DNA of 64,000 bases from Pyropia haitanensis (Eukaryota; Rhodophyta; Bangiophyceae; Bangiales; Bangiaceae). Below, one piece after another: positions 22,858-35,332 of this stretch (positions within the stretch are counted from its first letter, which is position 1; each line of letters begins with the position of its first letter). Under the pieces are notes generated by a model. The model did not search any database, was not told where the DNA came from, and saw only the letters and a program-made list of their open reading frames with translations. A program made the position numbers and the translations under genes. The DNA is taken from the NCBI GenBank assembly GCA_008729055.1, contig SDUX01000004.1, positions 1,364,001-1,428,000 on the forward strand. The letters run 5' to 3'.

Positions 22858-25800
22858 GGCTGGGAGGGGGGAAGGGGGCGGCTGGGCTTGGTTTGTGGGG
22901 GTCGGCTTTGGGGGGCGGGCGGACCGCGACGACGACGGGCGGTGGCGACGAGCGCTTCGGCCGCGGGCGTGCGGTGGTGGTGGTAGGCACGTTTTGTTTT
23001 CCGTGGCGTGCGTCAATGTTGGGGTATTGTTTTTTTGTTTTTCTTCTGTCCGTTTGTCTCGCTGAGGGGTGCCCCAGCCGTCAGTGCACCCGTCGCCGCG
23101 TGTGGTGGGATGGACGGCGTCGTCCGTCCAGCCATACTGGCGTGTCCGCCCACCTGCCGTGCGCTGTCGCTACGGACGCGGCGCGTGCGTGCGCGTACGG
23201 GACACGTGCGCGTGTGCGTGGCACACGTAGGCGTGTTTGAGTGTGTACGGGACGCGACGGCGTCGGCGTGTGCGCGGTGCGGTGTGCGCGCGGCGCGCGG
23301 CTCTTGACACGGCCCGGCGGCCGTCGTGCACCCGCCGACGGGTCCGCTTGGGTGGGCCGTGACAGCCACCGCCATGCCCCGCCTCCCTGCTTGTGCCCGT
23401 CGAGGGTGATACGACCAAGGCAAAGAAGGATACTGGCTGCAGCACTGCGTACACCGCGAAAGAGACAAGGCACGAGGACGCGGTCGCCCCTTGGACGGTA
23501 GTATCGAAATAAAAGAGCATGGCTGTTGCACCTGATGCGACGCGTGGCTGCCTCATCTGCTGAAACAAAGTCAAGCACATGAGGAGCGTCCAAAGGAGCG
23601 CAAGGCGTCTGGTAAAAAAATACAGCAGAGTAATAGCCCCGAGCTCACTCGAGAGGTGTGCTGGCGCGACCTCTTGATCGCTGCGTGCGCGCGTGTCTGC
23701 AGTGAGATACGTCGCAGCACAGAGTACGGCACGCAGTACAGCACCCGCTTCCAGTGTTGGACGGCAGTATGTACTGCACGCAAGAACGCACAACACAAGA
23801 AGAAACACACAGGAATTGGTCCCGACGCTGAGCCGAGGCTCTCTCCGGGACTTTCTGTACAACACGGGGGTGTTGGCAAAGAGACAGCGCCGCACGATCC
23901 GGGGCTGTTCTCTGCCGTCACGTTTCTCGTGCGACGACCGCAGACGATGCCAGGCCCAGCGGAGAAATCCCACGAATCGTGTGTCAACATGCCAACAGAG
24001 CTTGCAAGATGCGGAGGGGGCGGCCGGATCAAGAGGACACCGGGATTTGCGCCCTCCATGGCCCTTCCCTGACAGTCTCCTCTTCTCCATGGCGTCACCG
24101 CCACTCGCGGAGTGTGAGGAGACTGGTGACGAAGTGGCCTTGCACGAGCGGCCAGCACACCCCTCGCCACCGCTCTGACTGCCTGCGTGTCTTGGCCCGT
24201 CCGCTGGACCCAGGACCGCGAAAGGCCCGGGCCAGACGGTGGCCTGGGGACCCAAGCAGACGTAGAGTGTGCTGTCCAAGGTGCCCCAGTGCCGAGAGGG
24301 CAAGGTCAGGTCCCAACAGTGGCTCCGCTTGCGACTCTGGCGACCTCCGTTTCCAGTGATCCCGCCCCGGCGACGACGTCCTCGTAGCAAAATAGACCCA
24401 CTCTCAAAAGTATCCACCCCCCCGACCCACGCTCTGCTTGTCCTCCAATGCCCGCAGGACGAAGACAGTTGCAGCCGATCCCTACAGTGCGCTCCCATGG
24501 GGACTGGTGACCGCCCTCGCTGGGATTGGCGCCGCAGGACCACCCCGACGCATGTAAAAAAAACACACCTCTGAAGAACCTGCCCTCGCCGACGTCGTAG
24601 CTAGTCGGGGGATGCGGCTGGCCTAGCAGCAGCGCGGCTACGCCGGCTGAGGAGCCAATACCAATCAAGTTTGCCCACCTGCGCAACACCTCGTTCCACC
24701 CACACCAATCGCGAAAACCGCGCAGTCGTCTCCAGCGCCGGCGTGTCCCCGACAAAGAGCGGTGGGCGCCCGCACACGCAAATTCCCCCTGGCACCATCT
24801 GTCACGTCCCACTTCGTGGGTCGGTGACCACTGCCCCTCTCGAGAGCCTTCGACTGTTCCCGCGATGGTGTCTGGACTTGACCACGGAAGTCTCGCGGTG
24901 GCGCAAGCAACTTGGCTACGGGACCGCAAGCGGCCTCCACAGGTAGTCGCCGGGGGAGGTGGACGCCCCTGGCGTCAGAAATCTTCCACACTCTGTCGGA
25001 AGAAGTGTCACACTTTGATATTGCTGGAGGGGACGGGTGTGGACCGGCGCGCGAACAAGTAAAAGACATGGCAATGCGGCCCAGCACAGCACGTGTCCTG
25101 GAGTCTCTGACACCTGACGAAGGGGGTCCCGCCCGAGCAACACACCACCAACCAGTCAGAACGCACAACCACCGACTCCGAATCGCGGCCACACCCTCGG
25201 AAGATACCGCCTCGTCTCTGCTCTGGCCGGGGTTCCCCCACAGGAAGCCAGCAGCCACGCACTGCAAACGACACTGATTGGCTATCGATGGTGTGAGACA
25301 CGGCTGTCAATGACCCTCCACTCGTGGGTTTGTCCCGGGGAGTAGACCTCGCGGCGCTGGCAGCTGAGCCAGACATACCCCAATAGTGACGAAACTGGGA
25401 AAGTCTGGGATTTGCTCAGCCGCTCGGTTTTGGGTCCGGTCGGGTGGTCCGCCGACCGGTCGTCGAGAGGACGCGTGGCACCCCGGCTCGTCCTCACCCC
25501 CGTTTCCACGACCCGTGGCAGCATCGAACCGCCCGCGCACTGACGTCATTTTCCCGCGCAGCGCGGCATGGCGTGTCCGCCCCGGCGACCACCCACTTGC
25601 ACCGGGGCAGGATGGCCGGATTTTAAACAATCCCATCGCCCCACCCCCCTGCATCCGCAAAGTGCACAACCAGTGGTGGAATTCAGGTGGGCCCCCAGTG
25701 TTGGACTGCGCCGCCAGGCCACTCAGGGGGTGTCGCGTAGCAAAGCGAGGCGGTACGGCTCGACGCGCGGGCCTCGCCCGACCGCCATTGTGGGGTCACG

Positions 25801-27129
25801 CGCTCGCGCACAGGTGTCTAGTGGGGGGGACGCGGAACGGGCCGTTTTTCCACTCGGCGTGGCCGGGTCTTACTCCCCCACCACGTCGTCATCTGGATCT
25901 TCACTGGGCAGCGGCACTCGCCAGGGGATGTCACCACGTGGGGTGGGCGAGGCGGGTGACCCAATACGTTTGGCGACTCCTGATTCGATCGCCCGACGCG
26001 GTGCATGACGAAGCCTGGCGTGGCCCTGACGTGCGGCATGGGCAAGGGGGCGGAGGACCGGTCAGGCGGGCAGCTTTCCCGCTCGGCTGTCTTATCTCTC
26101 CCACTCTCGTGTGTGGATTTGGATTGATGCAAACACACCCGACTCTTGCAAGGGAAGTCGACTGCTCGACGGCAGCGGGCCAAATGGGCTTCTCACCCCA
26201 CTCCAGCCCGCATCCCCCCCTTTCGAAGCACCAGCAAGCCGTCTCCCGCCACTGGAAAAACACTGCGGCGATTTGGGGGGTGGTGGAAAGGGAGTGTCTC
26301 GTACTTGCCAGCCTGCGCGTCTGGTACGGGCGCGGCCGCACGCACGCCCCACGCGTTGTCTGCGGAAAGGAGCCGCCCGGAGGGGCAACGGAGAAATCTC
26401 TGCCCCCGCCCCCGCTTTATTGGCTGGTGTTTTTCAAACGACCGTCCGGCCGGGCGCCGTCCCTCCCACAGCTGCACTGACCGGCGGTGCGGGCGGCCGA
26501 CCGACCCCCCTGGGTCACAAGGGCGATCGAGCTCGCCAACCCTCGGGGGGGCTCAGTCTCAGCTCCTCCGCTCCGCCTGGCGCTCGCTTGGGTGCGCTCC
26601 GGGTAGACGGGCTCCCCCGAGTGCGAACCCCCGCGCCGCTGCTCTCCACAGGGTTGTGGTGGAGGGTGGTGCCCCCTGTGCCCTGATCCACAGCGCTGGG
26701 ATCCGGCCGACCGCCAGGGGCCATTGCGGCGTGTCCTCCCCTCTACCCGCGCCCCTCCCTGCGGCGGCTGGCGCGCGGGGTACACGGGGGGGAGGGGTGT
26801 GGCGCCACCGCGGGTCCCCACCGGCGGGGTATCGACGCGAGCTGCAGTGTGGGGGCGGCATCACCGCTCGGCGGTGGAGCGTACCGCCTCGCCTCGCGGA
26901 TTTCCCGCGCGCGCGCTGCGGGCGTGCAAGGCCCCGCCGGCGCGGCCGCCCCCGACCCCGGCCCTCGCAAGGCCTCCGCCCCCCCCACCCTGCTCTGGCG
27001 CCGCCTGGGCAGCGGCGGCGGGTAGCCTCGCCGGCGGCGCACCGCCCCGCCGCTGCTGCCTGCAGTGGGCGGACGGGCCTCCCCCGTGCGCTGCGGGGGG
27101 GGAGGCAGGGAGGGGGGCGGCGTAACTGA
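22858..27129. other. 4-kb lower-GC interval without recognised gene
   Basis: From about 23,000 to 26,500 the DNA is markedly less GC-rich than elsewhere and of normal complexity, with few homopolymers. I recognise no protein domain, tRNA, rRNA or terminal repeats. The minus strand of 23,170-24,498 carries an unusually long open frame with hydrophobic stretches (see findings). Other open frames at 24.3-25.3 kb (minus) and 25.4-26.5 kb (plus) have no ATG at their ends and no recognisable product. The last kilobase returns to high GC and probably contains the upstream promoter of the bZIP gene. Confidence 0.45.
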
Positions 27130-27136
27130 TATAAAG
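27130..27136 (+). promoter_or_regulatory. TATA box of the bZIP gene
   Basis: TATAAAG occurs in the context ACTGATATAAAGAGGCGC, an isolated AT-rich element inside very GC-rich DNA. It lies about 245 bases upstream of the bZIP start codon and is followed by a CT-rich leader. Position and orientation suit a core promoter with a leader of roughly 200 bases. Confidence 0.6.
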
Positions 27137-27379
27137 AGGCGCGCCCCACCCCCCCCGCCGGTCGCCCGAGGGTGCCATCCATCTCATCTCCCCACCTCGC
27201 ATCGTGGCGACTGAGGCGGGCCTCCACGTTCCATCGAGCAGCGGCCACCGCGCCACGCTCTCGCCCCTTGTCAGCGGCTCCGTCCCCGCGCGCGTGCCCG
27301 TCTCGCCACGTCCGTCTTGGTCCCGCCCACACTCCACACCGCCTCCCCCCCCGTCTCCTCATTACCATCCCCTCCCACC

Positions 27380-28446
27380 ATGGAAGCGTCAGCATGGCCA
27401 GTGCAGGACCTGTTCGAGGGCGCCTCTTACGACGCTACCCCCGCGGCGCGCCCACCAAACGGCGGCACCAACGGCGGCGGCTGCGGCGTTGGCGAGAGCG
27501 GCGTCCCCGAACTCGGCGGCGCCCTCAACCCGTCGGGTGGCCTCCTCTTTGATCTTTCTCCAGGCTCGGACGGGCTCGCAGACGCCAAGGATCCCGACGA
27601 CCCGGTGCTCCTCTTCTCTGCCGTCACCCCGGTCGCCGACGCGGGCTCGGGTGGCAGCTTGTCAGGGTGCTCCGACTCGTGGGGCACCCCGTTGCCGGGC
27701 GGCGAAGACGGCGGCGCCCAGTGGCCAGCCACCGCCGACGGCGCCTGGTCGGCCGCGTCACCGCCGCCGCCGCCGCCCCCACCACCACCGCCGTCGCGGT
27801 CTGCCGCGGGTGGCGTCAAGGCGGAACCGCCGCTCGTCCGGTCCCCGCTCCCCCCGCCCCCCCCCCCAAGGTCGGCGGCCGCCCTCGCCGCCGCCCTGTC
27901 CAACGTGTCGGCGCCTGGCTCGCTGCCCAGTACCCCCCTTTCAGGCGCCGCCGCCGCGGCCGCGGCGGCCGTCACCCAGTGGACCGCCCGGTGGTCGGCC
28001 AACGGGCTGTTGCTGGCCGAGCCCGAGGACTTTTCCGCGGGCTCCCGCCGCGAGCTCCGCCGCCGCCTCCGGTGCGTCAAGTCGGGGCGGGCCCCCCGGC
28101 GGTCGGCGGCGGCTGCGGCGGCCGCGCCGCCGCGGCCGGCGGCGGCGCCACGGCGGTGATCAAAAAGGAGGGCGCCGGCGGCTGCCGCGGCCGCGCCGCC
28201 GCGGCCGACCGGTGCGGCGTGAGCGCGGTGCCGCTGACGGCCGCCGAGGCGGCCATGTACGACCGGCGGCAGGCGCGGGTCATCCGCAACCGGGAGGTGG
28301 CGCTCCGCGCGCGGCGGGCGGCCAAGGAGAAGATGACCGCGCTCGTCGAGGAGAATGCCGCCATGGTCGCGCGCGTCGCGTCGCTGGTCGTGGACAATGA
28401 GAAGCTCAAGCGGGAGGTGGCGCAGCTGCGTGCTAGGCTTGCATGA
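27380..28446 (+). CDS. bZIP transcription factor
   Basis: The start codon sits in a strong context, CCCACCATGG. The N-terminal half is acidic and hydrophobic (DLFEG, LLFDLSPGSDGLADAKD, DPVLLFSAV), like an activation domain, followed by Pro and Ala runs. The C-terminus is a bZIP domain: basic region RVIRNREVALRARRAAKEK with the required Asn-x7-Arg, then a leucine-zipper heptad array ending LKREVAQLRARLA. The N-terminal frame would stop at 28157-28159, while the bZIP lies one frame over. The change falls between about 28,070 and 28,150, which includes a C6 run. A GTGCGT donor-like site exists at 28,070, but no acceptor restores the frame, so a one-base sequence error is more likely than splicing. 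It probably binds DNA as a dimer in the nucleus; targets are unknown. Confidence 0.82.
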
Positions 28447-29027
28447 CGGGAGCGCCTGCCCATGAAAAAAAAGCAAACAAAATACGAGTCCGCCCTCGAT
28501 ATCGCCGTGTCCCCGCTCGGCGGAACCAACAGTCGGGAGTGCGAGGCCCTTCTGGCACGGTGTTGAACCGCATGCCACGTGGCACCTTCCGCGTGCCCGC
28601 GCGTGCGCACTTTGCCGGGTCGACGCGACCAGTGCCCAGATGATGGGGACCACCGCCCCCACCTTGCCGAGCCAACCGCCCTCCTGGCCCTGTCGTGCGA
28701 GGGCGGAGCGAGAGGAGAGCGGTGGCGACCCGCGGTAACCACGGCCAGCGGCTCCCGCGGCACCAGCAAGCCGCCGGAGTGTGTGCGGTGCGCGGGCGGG
28801 GATTGGCGGCGGTGACCGCCGCCGTGATGGCGGCAGTGGCGGCAACAGCTGTGGCGGTTCATCCCACTGCCCCCGCCTCCAAGTACCCGCCAGGCCCCAG
28901 ATGAGAGATGCACGAATAATAGAAAGTGGGCTGCGGAACACAACTGCACGACCAGACGACGACCCACCCCACCCTGCCGTCCCCCCCCCACGCCCCTCCT
29001 TTCCCCCTCCCCCCCCCTCCCCCCACT
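28447..29027. other. shared 3' flank of convergent genes
   Basis: This separates the bZIP gene (+) from the coiled-coil gene (-). The middle is moderately GC-rich with an A8 run near 28,464 and the right end consists of C runs. No gene is recognised. Confidence 0.5.
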
Positions 29028-30511
29028 TCACACCGACGCGTACGCCTTGTCCACCTCCTCCTCCACCAGCCGCCGGCACTCGATCGCCCGCACCGCCGCG
29101 CGCACGCGCGCCGTCGCCGACGCGGCGGACCGCGCCGACGCGCCGCCGCCGTCGCTGTCGCTGCTGTCGGCCGCGCCCGCGCACGCCGCGTCGCTCGACG
29201 CGCCGCTGTCGCCGCCCACCGACGAGGCGCTGCTGCCGCCGCGGCCACCACCGCCACCACCGCCGCCACCGCCAGCGCGGACGGGCGCGGCGCGGGACGC
29301 GGCCGCCGCCGCCACCGCCCGCCGGCGCGCGGCGAGCGCGGCCGGCCCCGCCAGCTGCCGGCGCGCATCGGCAGCGACGGGGCCTAGCACTGACCGCCCC
29401 GCCGCCGTCGTGCACGTTGCTGCTGCTGCCGGCGTGGCCGTCGACGGCGTCGCCGTCACGGCCGCCGCCGCGGCGGGCACCCGCGCCAGCGACGCGGCCC
29501 GTCGCGGCGGCGTCGCCGCCACCCGCGCGCCGCTGGCCGCTGCCGCCGACGCGGGCGACGGCGCCTCCCCGGCGCCGCGCGTCTGCTCACCCGCTGCCGC
29601 GGCCACCGGGGACGCACCACCCCCACCCGCCGCCGGCGTGCCGTCCGATGCCGCGCACGCCGTCGCGGCCCGCCAGCGCCCTTTCTTTCCCGCCGCCGCC
29701 GCCGCCACACACCCCGCACACTTGGTCTTTGGGGTGCGCCGCTTCTTGGGCGACGCTGTCGGCGTGGCACCGCCGTCGGCCGACGCGGGCGTGCGTGGCG
29801 CGGCGCCACCCGCAGCAGCCGCGGCGCGGGCGGCGGCGAGGGCGGCGGTCAGGTCCGCGACGGCGTCGAGCGCGTGCGCACGCTCCGCGGCGGCGGCGGC
29901 GGCAACGCCGGCCGCGGCCGCCGCAGCGGCGGCCAGCCGGTCGCACGCGGTGCAACCGGCGCACGCGGTGGGCACCGACGCCGACGCGGACGCCGACGCG
30001 GACGCCGACGCGGTCGGCGGTGACGGCATCGTCAACGATGACGCGTCGCTTGCCAGCCGCATCTGCGTCACGTCGCGGGGGGAGGTGACACGGCCGGCGG
30101 CCGGGACGTCCTTGGGCTTGCCGTCACCGGCACCGCCGCCGCTGCTGCCGCCACCGTCGCCATCGCCACCACCGCTGCTGCCACCGCCACCATCGCCACC
30201 ACTGCTACCGCCGCCGCGGCCGCCACCGCCACTTCGGAGGCTGGTGAGCTCTGCTTCAGCCGCGGCGGCACGCGCGGTAGCGGCGGCCGCCGCTGCCGCG
30301 GCCGCGTCGCGGTCCACTTTGGCGGCCTCTGCCGCGGCCGCGTGGCGCGCCGCGTCGGCGGCGGCGGCGGCGGCGGCCGCGGCGGCGCCGTCGGCCGCCG
30401 CCGCCCGCGCCGCGACACGGTCCGCGCGGTCCGCCGCGGCCGCGCGGTCCGACTCGGCCGCCTCCACCCGCGCCCGCAGCGCCGCCACCACCGCCGTCGT
30501 GTCGTCGCTGC

Positions 30512-30542
<31 letters not shown>

Positions 30543-33500
30543 GCCGCCACCGCCGCCATCGCCGCTGTCGGCGTTGCCGCCGCCACCGCCACCCGCGCCC
30601 TCGCCCTTCTCCCCACGGTCGGCCGACCCCCCCCCCCCCCCCCACAGCAGCGGCCGTCCCGACCACCGGCGCGATACGCGCTTCCCCCTCCCTCCGCCCC
30701 CCCCCCCCCCCGGCAGCGTCGCCGCAGCCGCCGCCGCGGCGGCCGCGGCCGCCGCCTCGGCCGCCGCCCGCGCCGCGTCGGCGCGCCCCACCGACGCCGC
30801 CACCGCCGCCGCGTGCTCCGCGTCGGCCGCCGCGCGGCGGTCAGCGGCGGCCGCGGCGGCGGCGGCGGCGGCGACCGCCTCGGCGACCGCCGCGTCGCGG
30901 TCGTCGGCGGCGGCGGCGGCGGCGGCCGCGTCGGCACGGAGGTGGCCGAGCGACGCCTCCGCGTCGGCGAGGAGGCGGTGGAGGCGGCGGAGCTCCGCGT
31001 CGCGCGGGGTGGCGGCGGGGACCGACGCGGCCGACGCGGCCGCGGCGGGCGAGACGGGGAGGGAGCGGCTCGAGTCCCAGTCCACATCGTCGGCCCAGAC
31101 GGGCAGGGATGACGCGGTCGAGAGCGTCCCGGCGGCGGGGGAGGGGGTGCCGGTGGCGGCACCGCCGTGGCGGCCGCCGCCGCCGCCCGCCGCGGCGGCA
31201 GGCGACGGCGGCACCAAAGCCGCCGAAGCAGCCAGCGCCGCGGCGGCGGCGGCGTCGGCGTCCCCCCCGCCCCCTCCCCCCCCCCCCCCCGCGCCCGCCG
31301 CAGCCGCCGGCGGATGGCGAGCCCCGACCGACGCCCCGTTGCGGCATCCGCGGCGGCCGCCTCCACCCCACACGCCTGCCGATGAAGGTCCGCGGCGGCC
31401 GCCTCGACCGCCGCCACCCCATCCGCCGACGCGGCGGCCGCGGCGGTCACCCGCTCCGCGTCGGCCGCCGCGGCGGTCGCCTCGGCGTACGCGGCGCGTA
31501 GGCGCGCGACGGCCGCCTCGGCCGCGGCTGCCGCCGCGGCTGCGGCCGACCGCTCGTCCGCGGCGCGCGCGTCAGCCGCGGCGGCGGCGGAGCGGGCGGC
31601 GACCAGCTCGGCCCGCAGGCGGGTGCGCTCGCCCGTCGCGGCAGCTGCGGCGGCCGCCGCGTTGGCTGCAGACGCCGACGCCGCGTCGGCGCGCGCCGCG
31701 TCGGCCGCCGCGGCCGCGGCGGTCGCGTCCGCGGCCGCCGCGGTCGCCGCGTCGGCGCGCGCTACCGCCTCGCGCGTCGCGTCGGCCGCGGCCGTCGCGG
31801 CCGCAACTGCCGCGTCCCGCTCGGCCGTCGCGGCGGCCACGGCGGCCTGTGCGGCGGCCGCCGCCGCCCGCTCCTCGTCGGCCCGCTTCTCGGCGGCGGT
31901 GACCCGCGCGTGGGCATCGTGCAGGCACGCTTCGCGGTCGGCTGCCGTCGCGTCAGCGGCGGCGGCCGCGTCAGAGGCAGCCGCGACTTTGGCCCCCAGG
32001 GCGGCCACCTCTTGGCGCGCCTCGACGAGCGCCGCGCGCGCGCGGCCAGCGTCGTTGGCCGCCGCGTCGGCGCGGTCGGTCGCGGCCTGCACGTCCTGGG
32101 AGAGCCCCAAGATGCGCTCCTGCGCCGCGGCCACCTCGCGGCGGGCGGCGGCGGCCTCGGCGGCCAGCGCGTTGCCGTCGGCGGTCGCGGCGGCCGCGTC
32201 GGCCGACGCGGCCGCCGTCGCCGCGGCCGCCGTGGCGGCCGCGTCGCGGGCGGCGGCGAGGTCGGCCGACGCGGCCTCTGTGGCCGCGACCGCCTTGTCC
32301 GCCGCGTCACGGGCTGTCGCTAGCTCCGCCGCCGCCGCTTCCGCGGCAGCACTTGCTTCCGCCGCCCGCCGCTCCGCGTCGGCGGCGCGCTCGTCGGCGG
32401 CCGCCGCCTTGGCCACCGCCGCCGCCGCCGCGTCGCGTGCTGTCGTCCCGTCGGCGGCGGCAGCGTCACAGGCCGCCGCCGCGGCGGCGGCCGCGTCGCG
32501 GGCGGCGGCCAGCTCCGCCCGCAGCCGCGCCGCGTCGGCGACCGCCGCGTCCCGCTCGGCCGCGACCGCGCGGCGCTCCCCGTCCGACCGCGCCACCGCC
32601 GCCGTGTCGGCCGCGTCCGCGCGGCGGGCCGCGGCGGCGGCGGCCGCGTCCGCCGCGGCCGCGCGTCGCGTCGCGTCCGTCACCGCTTCGACGGCCGCGT
32701 CGGCCCGCCGTGTGGCTTCCGCAACGGCCTCGTCGGCCGTGTCGGCGCGCCGCATCGCGTCGGCCGCCGCTTCGTCGGCCGCGTCGGCCCGCCGTGTGGC
32801 TTCCACGACGGCCTTGTCGGCCGTGTCGGCACGTTGTGTTGCTTGTGCAGCGGCCTCGTCAGCCGCGTCGGCATGCCTCGTCGCTTCCGCCGCCGCCTCG
32901 TCGGCCGCGTCGGCCCGACGCGTCGCTTCCGCAGCCGCCTCGTCAGCCGCGTCCGCCCGCCGCGCCGCGTCCGCGGCCGCCTCCTCGGCCGCGTCGGCGC
33001 GCGCCGCCTCGGCCGCCACCGCCGCCTCTGCCGCGGCGGCCGCGTCGCCCGCCGCGTCGCCCGCGCGTGCCTCGGCCGCGTCCCCGCGGGCGGCCGCGGC
33101 GGCGAGCTCCGCGGTCGCCCGCTCGGCACGGGCGGCCTCGGCGGCGGCTTCCGCTTCCGCCTGCTCGGCACGGGTGGTCGCAACGTCGAGCGCCGCTTCC
33201 ACCCGCTCGGCACGGGCGGCCTCGGCGGCGTGGCCCGCCTCAGCGGCCTCGGCGCGGGCGACCGCGGCCGCAAGGCCCGCCTCGGCGGCCTTGACACGGG
33301 CGGCCTCGGCGGCTTGGCCCGCCTCGGCCCGCTGGGCACGAGCAGCCACGTCGGCGAGCTCCGTCTCAGCACCCGCCGCGCGGGCAGTCACGTCACCAAC
33401 CTCCGCTTTGGCGCGCTCGGCCCGGGCGGCCGCGTCCGCGAGCTCTCCCTCACGCCTCTCCGCACGAGAAGTCACGTCCGCAATCTCGGCCTCAGCTCGT

Positions 33501-35296
33501 TCGGCACGGGCGACGGCGTCCGCCAGCTCCGTCTCGGCCCCCTCCGCACGGGCAGTCACGTCCGCAACCTCTGTCTGCGCTCGCTTGGCACGGGCGGCCG
33601 CGTCAGCAACCTCCGCCTCGGCACGGTCGGCACGGGCGACGGCGTCCGCCAGCTCCGTCTCGGCCCTCTCCGCGCGGGCAGTCACGTCAGCAACCTCTGT
33701 CTGCGCTCGCTCCGCACGGGTGGCCGCGTCAGCAACCTCCGCCTCGGCACGGTCGGCACGGGCAGTCACGTCTGCAACCTCCGCCTCGGCACGCTCAGCA
33801 CGGGCAGTCACGTCTGCAACCTCCGCCTCGGCACGCTCGGCACGGGCAGTCACGTCAGCAACCTCCGCTTCGGCACGCTCGGCACGGGCAGTCACGTCTG
33901 CAACCTCCGACTCCGCCCGCTCGGCACGGGCGGCCGCGTCAGCAACCTCCGCGTCGGCACGCTCGGCACGGGCGACCGCGTCCGCCAGCTCCCTCTCCAC
34001 CCCCACTGCCCGAGCCGTCACCCCCGCCACCTCCGCCTCGGCCCGCTCCGCGCGCGAGGCGGCCCCCACAAGCGCCGCTTCCGCCCCCTCCGCGCGCGTC
34101 AACGCCGCCTCGGCCGCGGCCACCGCGGCCACCGCGTCGGTCGCGAGCGCGTCCCGCTCCGCCGCGGCCGCCGCCTCCACCGCCGCGACCGCCGCGCGGA
34201 CGCGCTCCTCCCCCGCCCGCGCCGCCGACGCTTCCACCGCCGCGGCAGCGTCGCGGGCGGCGGCGGCGCCGCGGCTCGCCTCGACGACCGCCGCTTGGGC
34301 GGCCGCCGCCGCGCGGCGCGACGCGCGCGCGTCGGCCGCCGCCGCGGCACGCGACGCCGCGGCGGTGGTGGAGGCGAGCTCTTCCGTCAGCGCCGCGACC
34401 GACGCGTGGGCGGCGTCGAGTTGGGTGCGGAGGCTCGCGGTGGACGCCTCGGCCGCCGCCAGACGCGACGTGGTCGCCGCCGCGGCGGCCTCTGCGTCCG
34501 CGCGGGCCGCTGCCACGGCCGCCGTGACGGCGGCGGCCGTCTTGGCGGCCGCCGCGTCGTCGTCTGGCACAGGCGGCACCCGTCTGCCGTGCCTGTCTCC
34601 CGCCTCTCCTCCCCTGTCGCCCCTACCAGACGCCCCCGCCGCGGCAGCGGTAGCGGCGGCAACCGCGGCGGCCGCTTCATCCCGCACCTCCTGCAGCTCC
34701 CGCGCGTGCCGCTCCCGTGCGGCCTCCCACGCGACCGCGTCCCGCCGCCGCGCGTCGGTCAACGCCGCCACCGCCGCCGCCGCGTCGCGCGAGCGCCCCT
34801 CCGCTTCGGCGGCGGCCGCCTCGGCCGACTCCGCCGCGTCCACCGCCTTCATCGCGAGCGCATCGGCGGCGGTGACCGCCGCCGCCACCTTGGCCTCTGC
34901 CGCCGCCACCGCCCGCCGCCGCCGCCGCCGTTCCGCGGAGCGGGCGCCCACGGCGGACCGCCACGCCGCCTCCATCCCCGCCGCGACGCTGCGGGCCGCC
35001 TCGCGCGCGGCGGTCGCGTCGGCGAGGCCCCGCAGCGCCGCCGCACGGTCGCGGCCGAGCGTGACGACCGCCGCCTCGGCGGCGTTGCGCTCGCGGCGGG
35101 CGGCGGCCGCGTCCGCCGCCGCCGCGACCGCCGCCTCCTCCAGCGAACACACAATCGCGTCGCGCTCGGCGAGCGCCCGCTCCGCCGCCCGCCGGCGGGC
35201 GCGCTCGCCAACAACGACGGGGGGCTCCCGCGGGGAGCCGCCGCCCCACCAGCTCCCGCCGCCGCCGCCACGCGCCCCATACGTAGACCCGCTGTG

Positions 35297-35332
<36 letters not shown>

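Noticed and set aside
25386..26480. Plus-strand open frame of about 360 codons
   Set aside because: No ATG at its start and no recognisable domain; could be chance in stop-poor DNA.
28070..28200. Intron in the bZIP gene at a GTGCGT site
   Set aside because: No AG acceptor downstream restores the bZIP frame, so a one-base indel is more likely.
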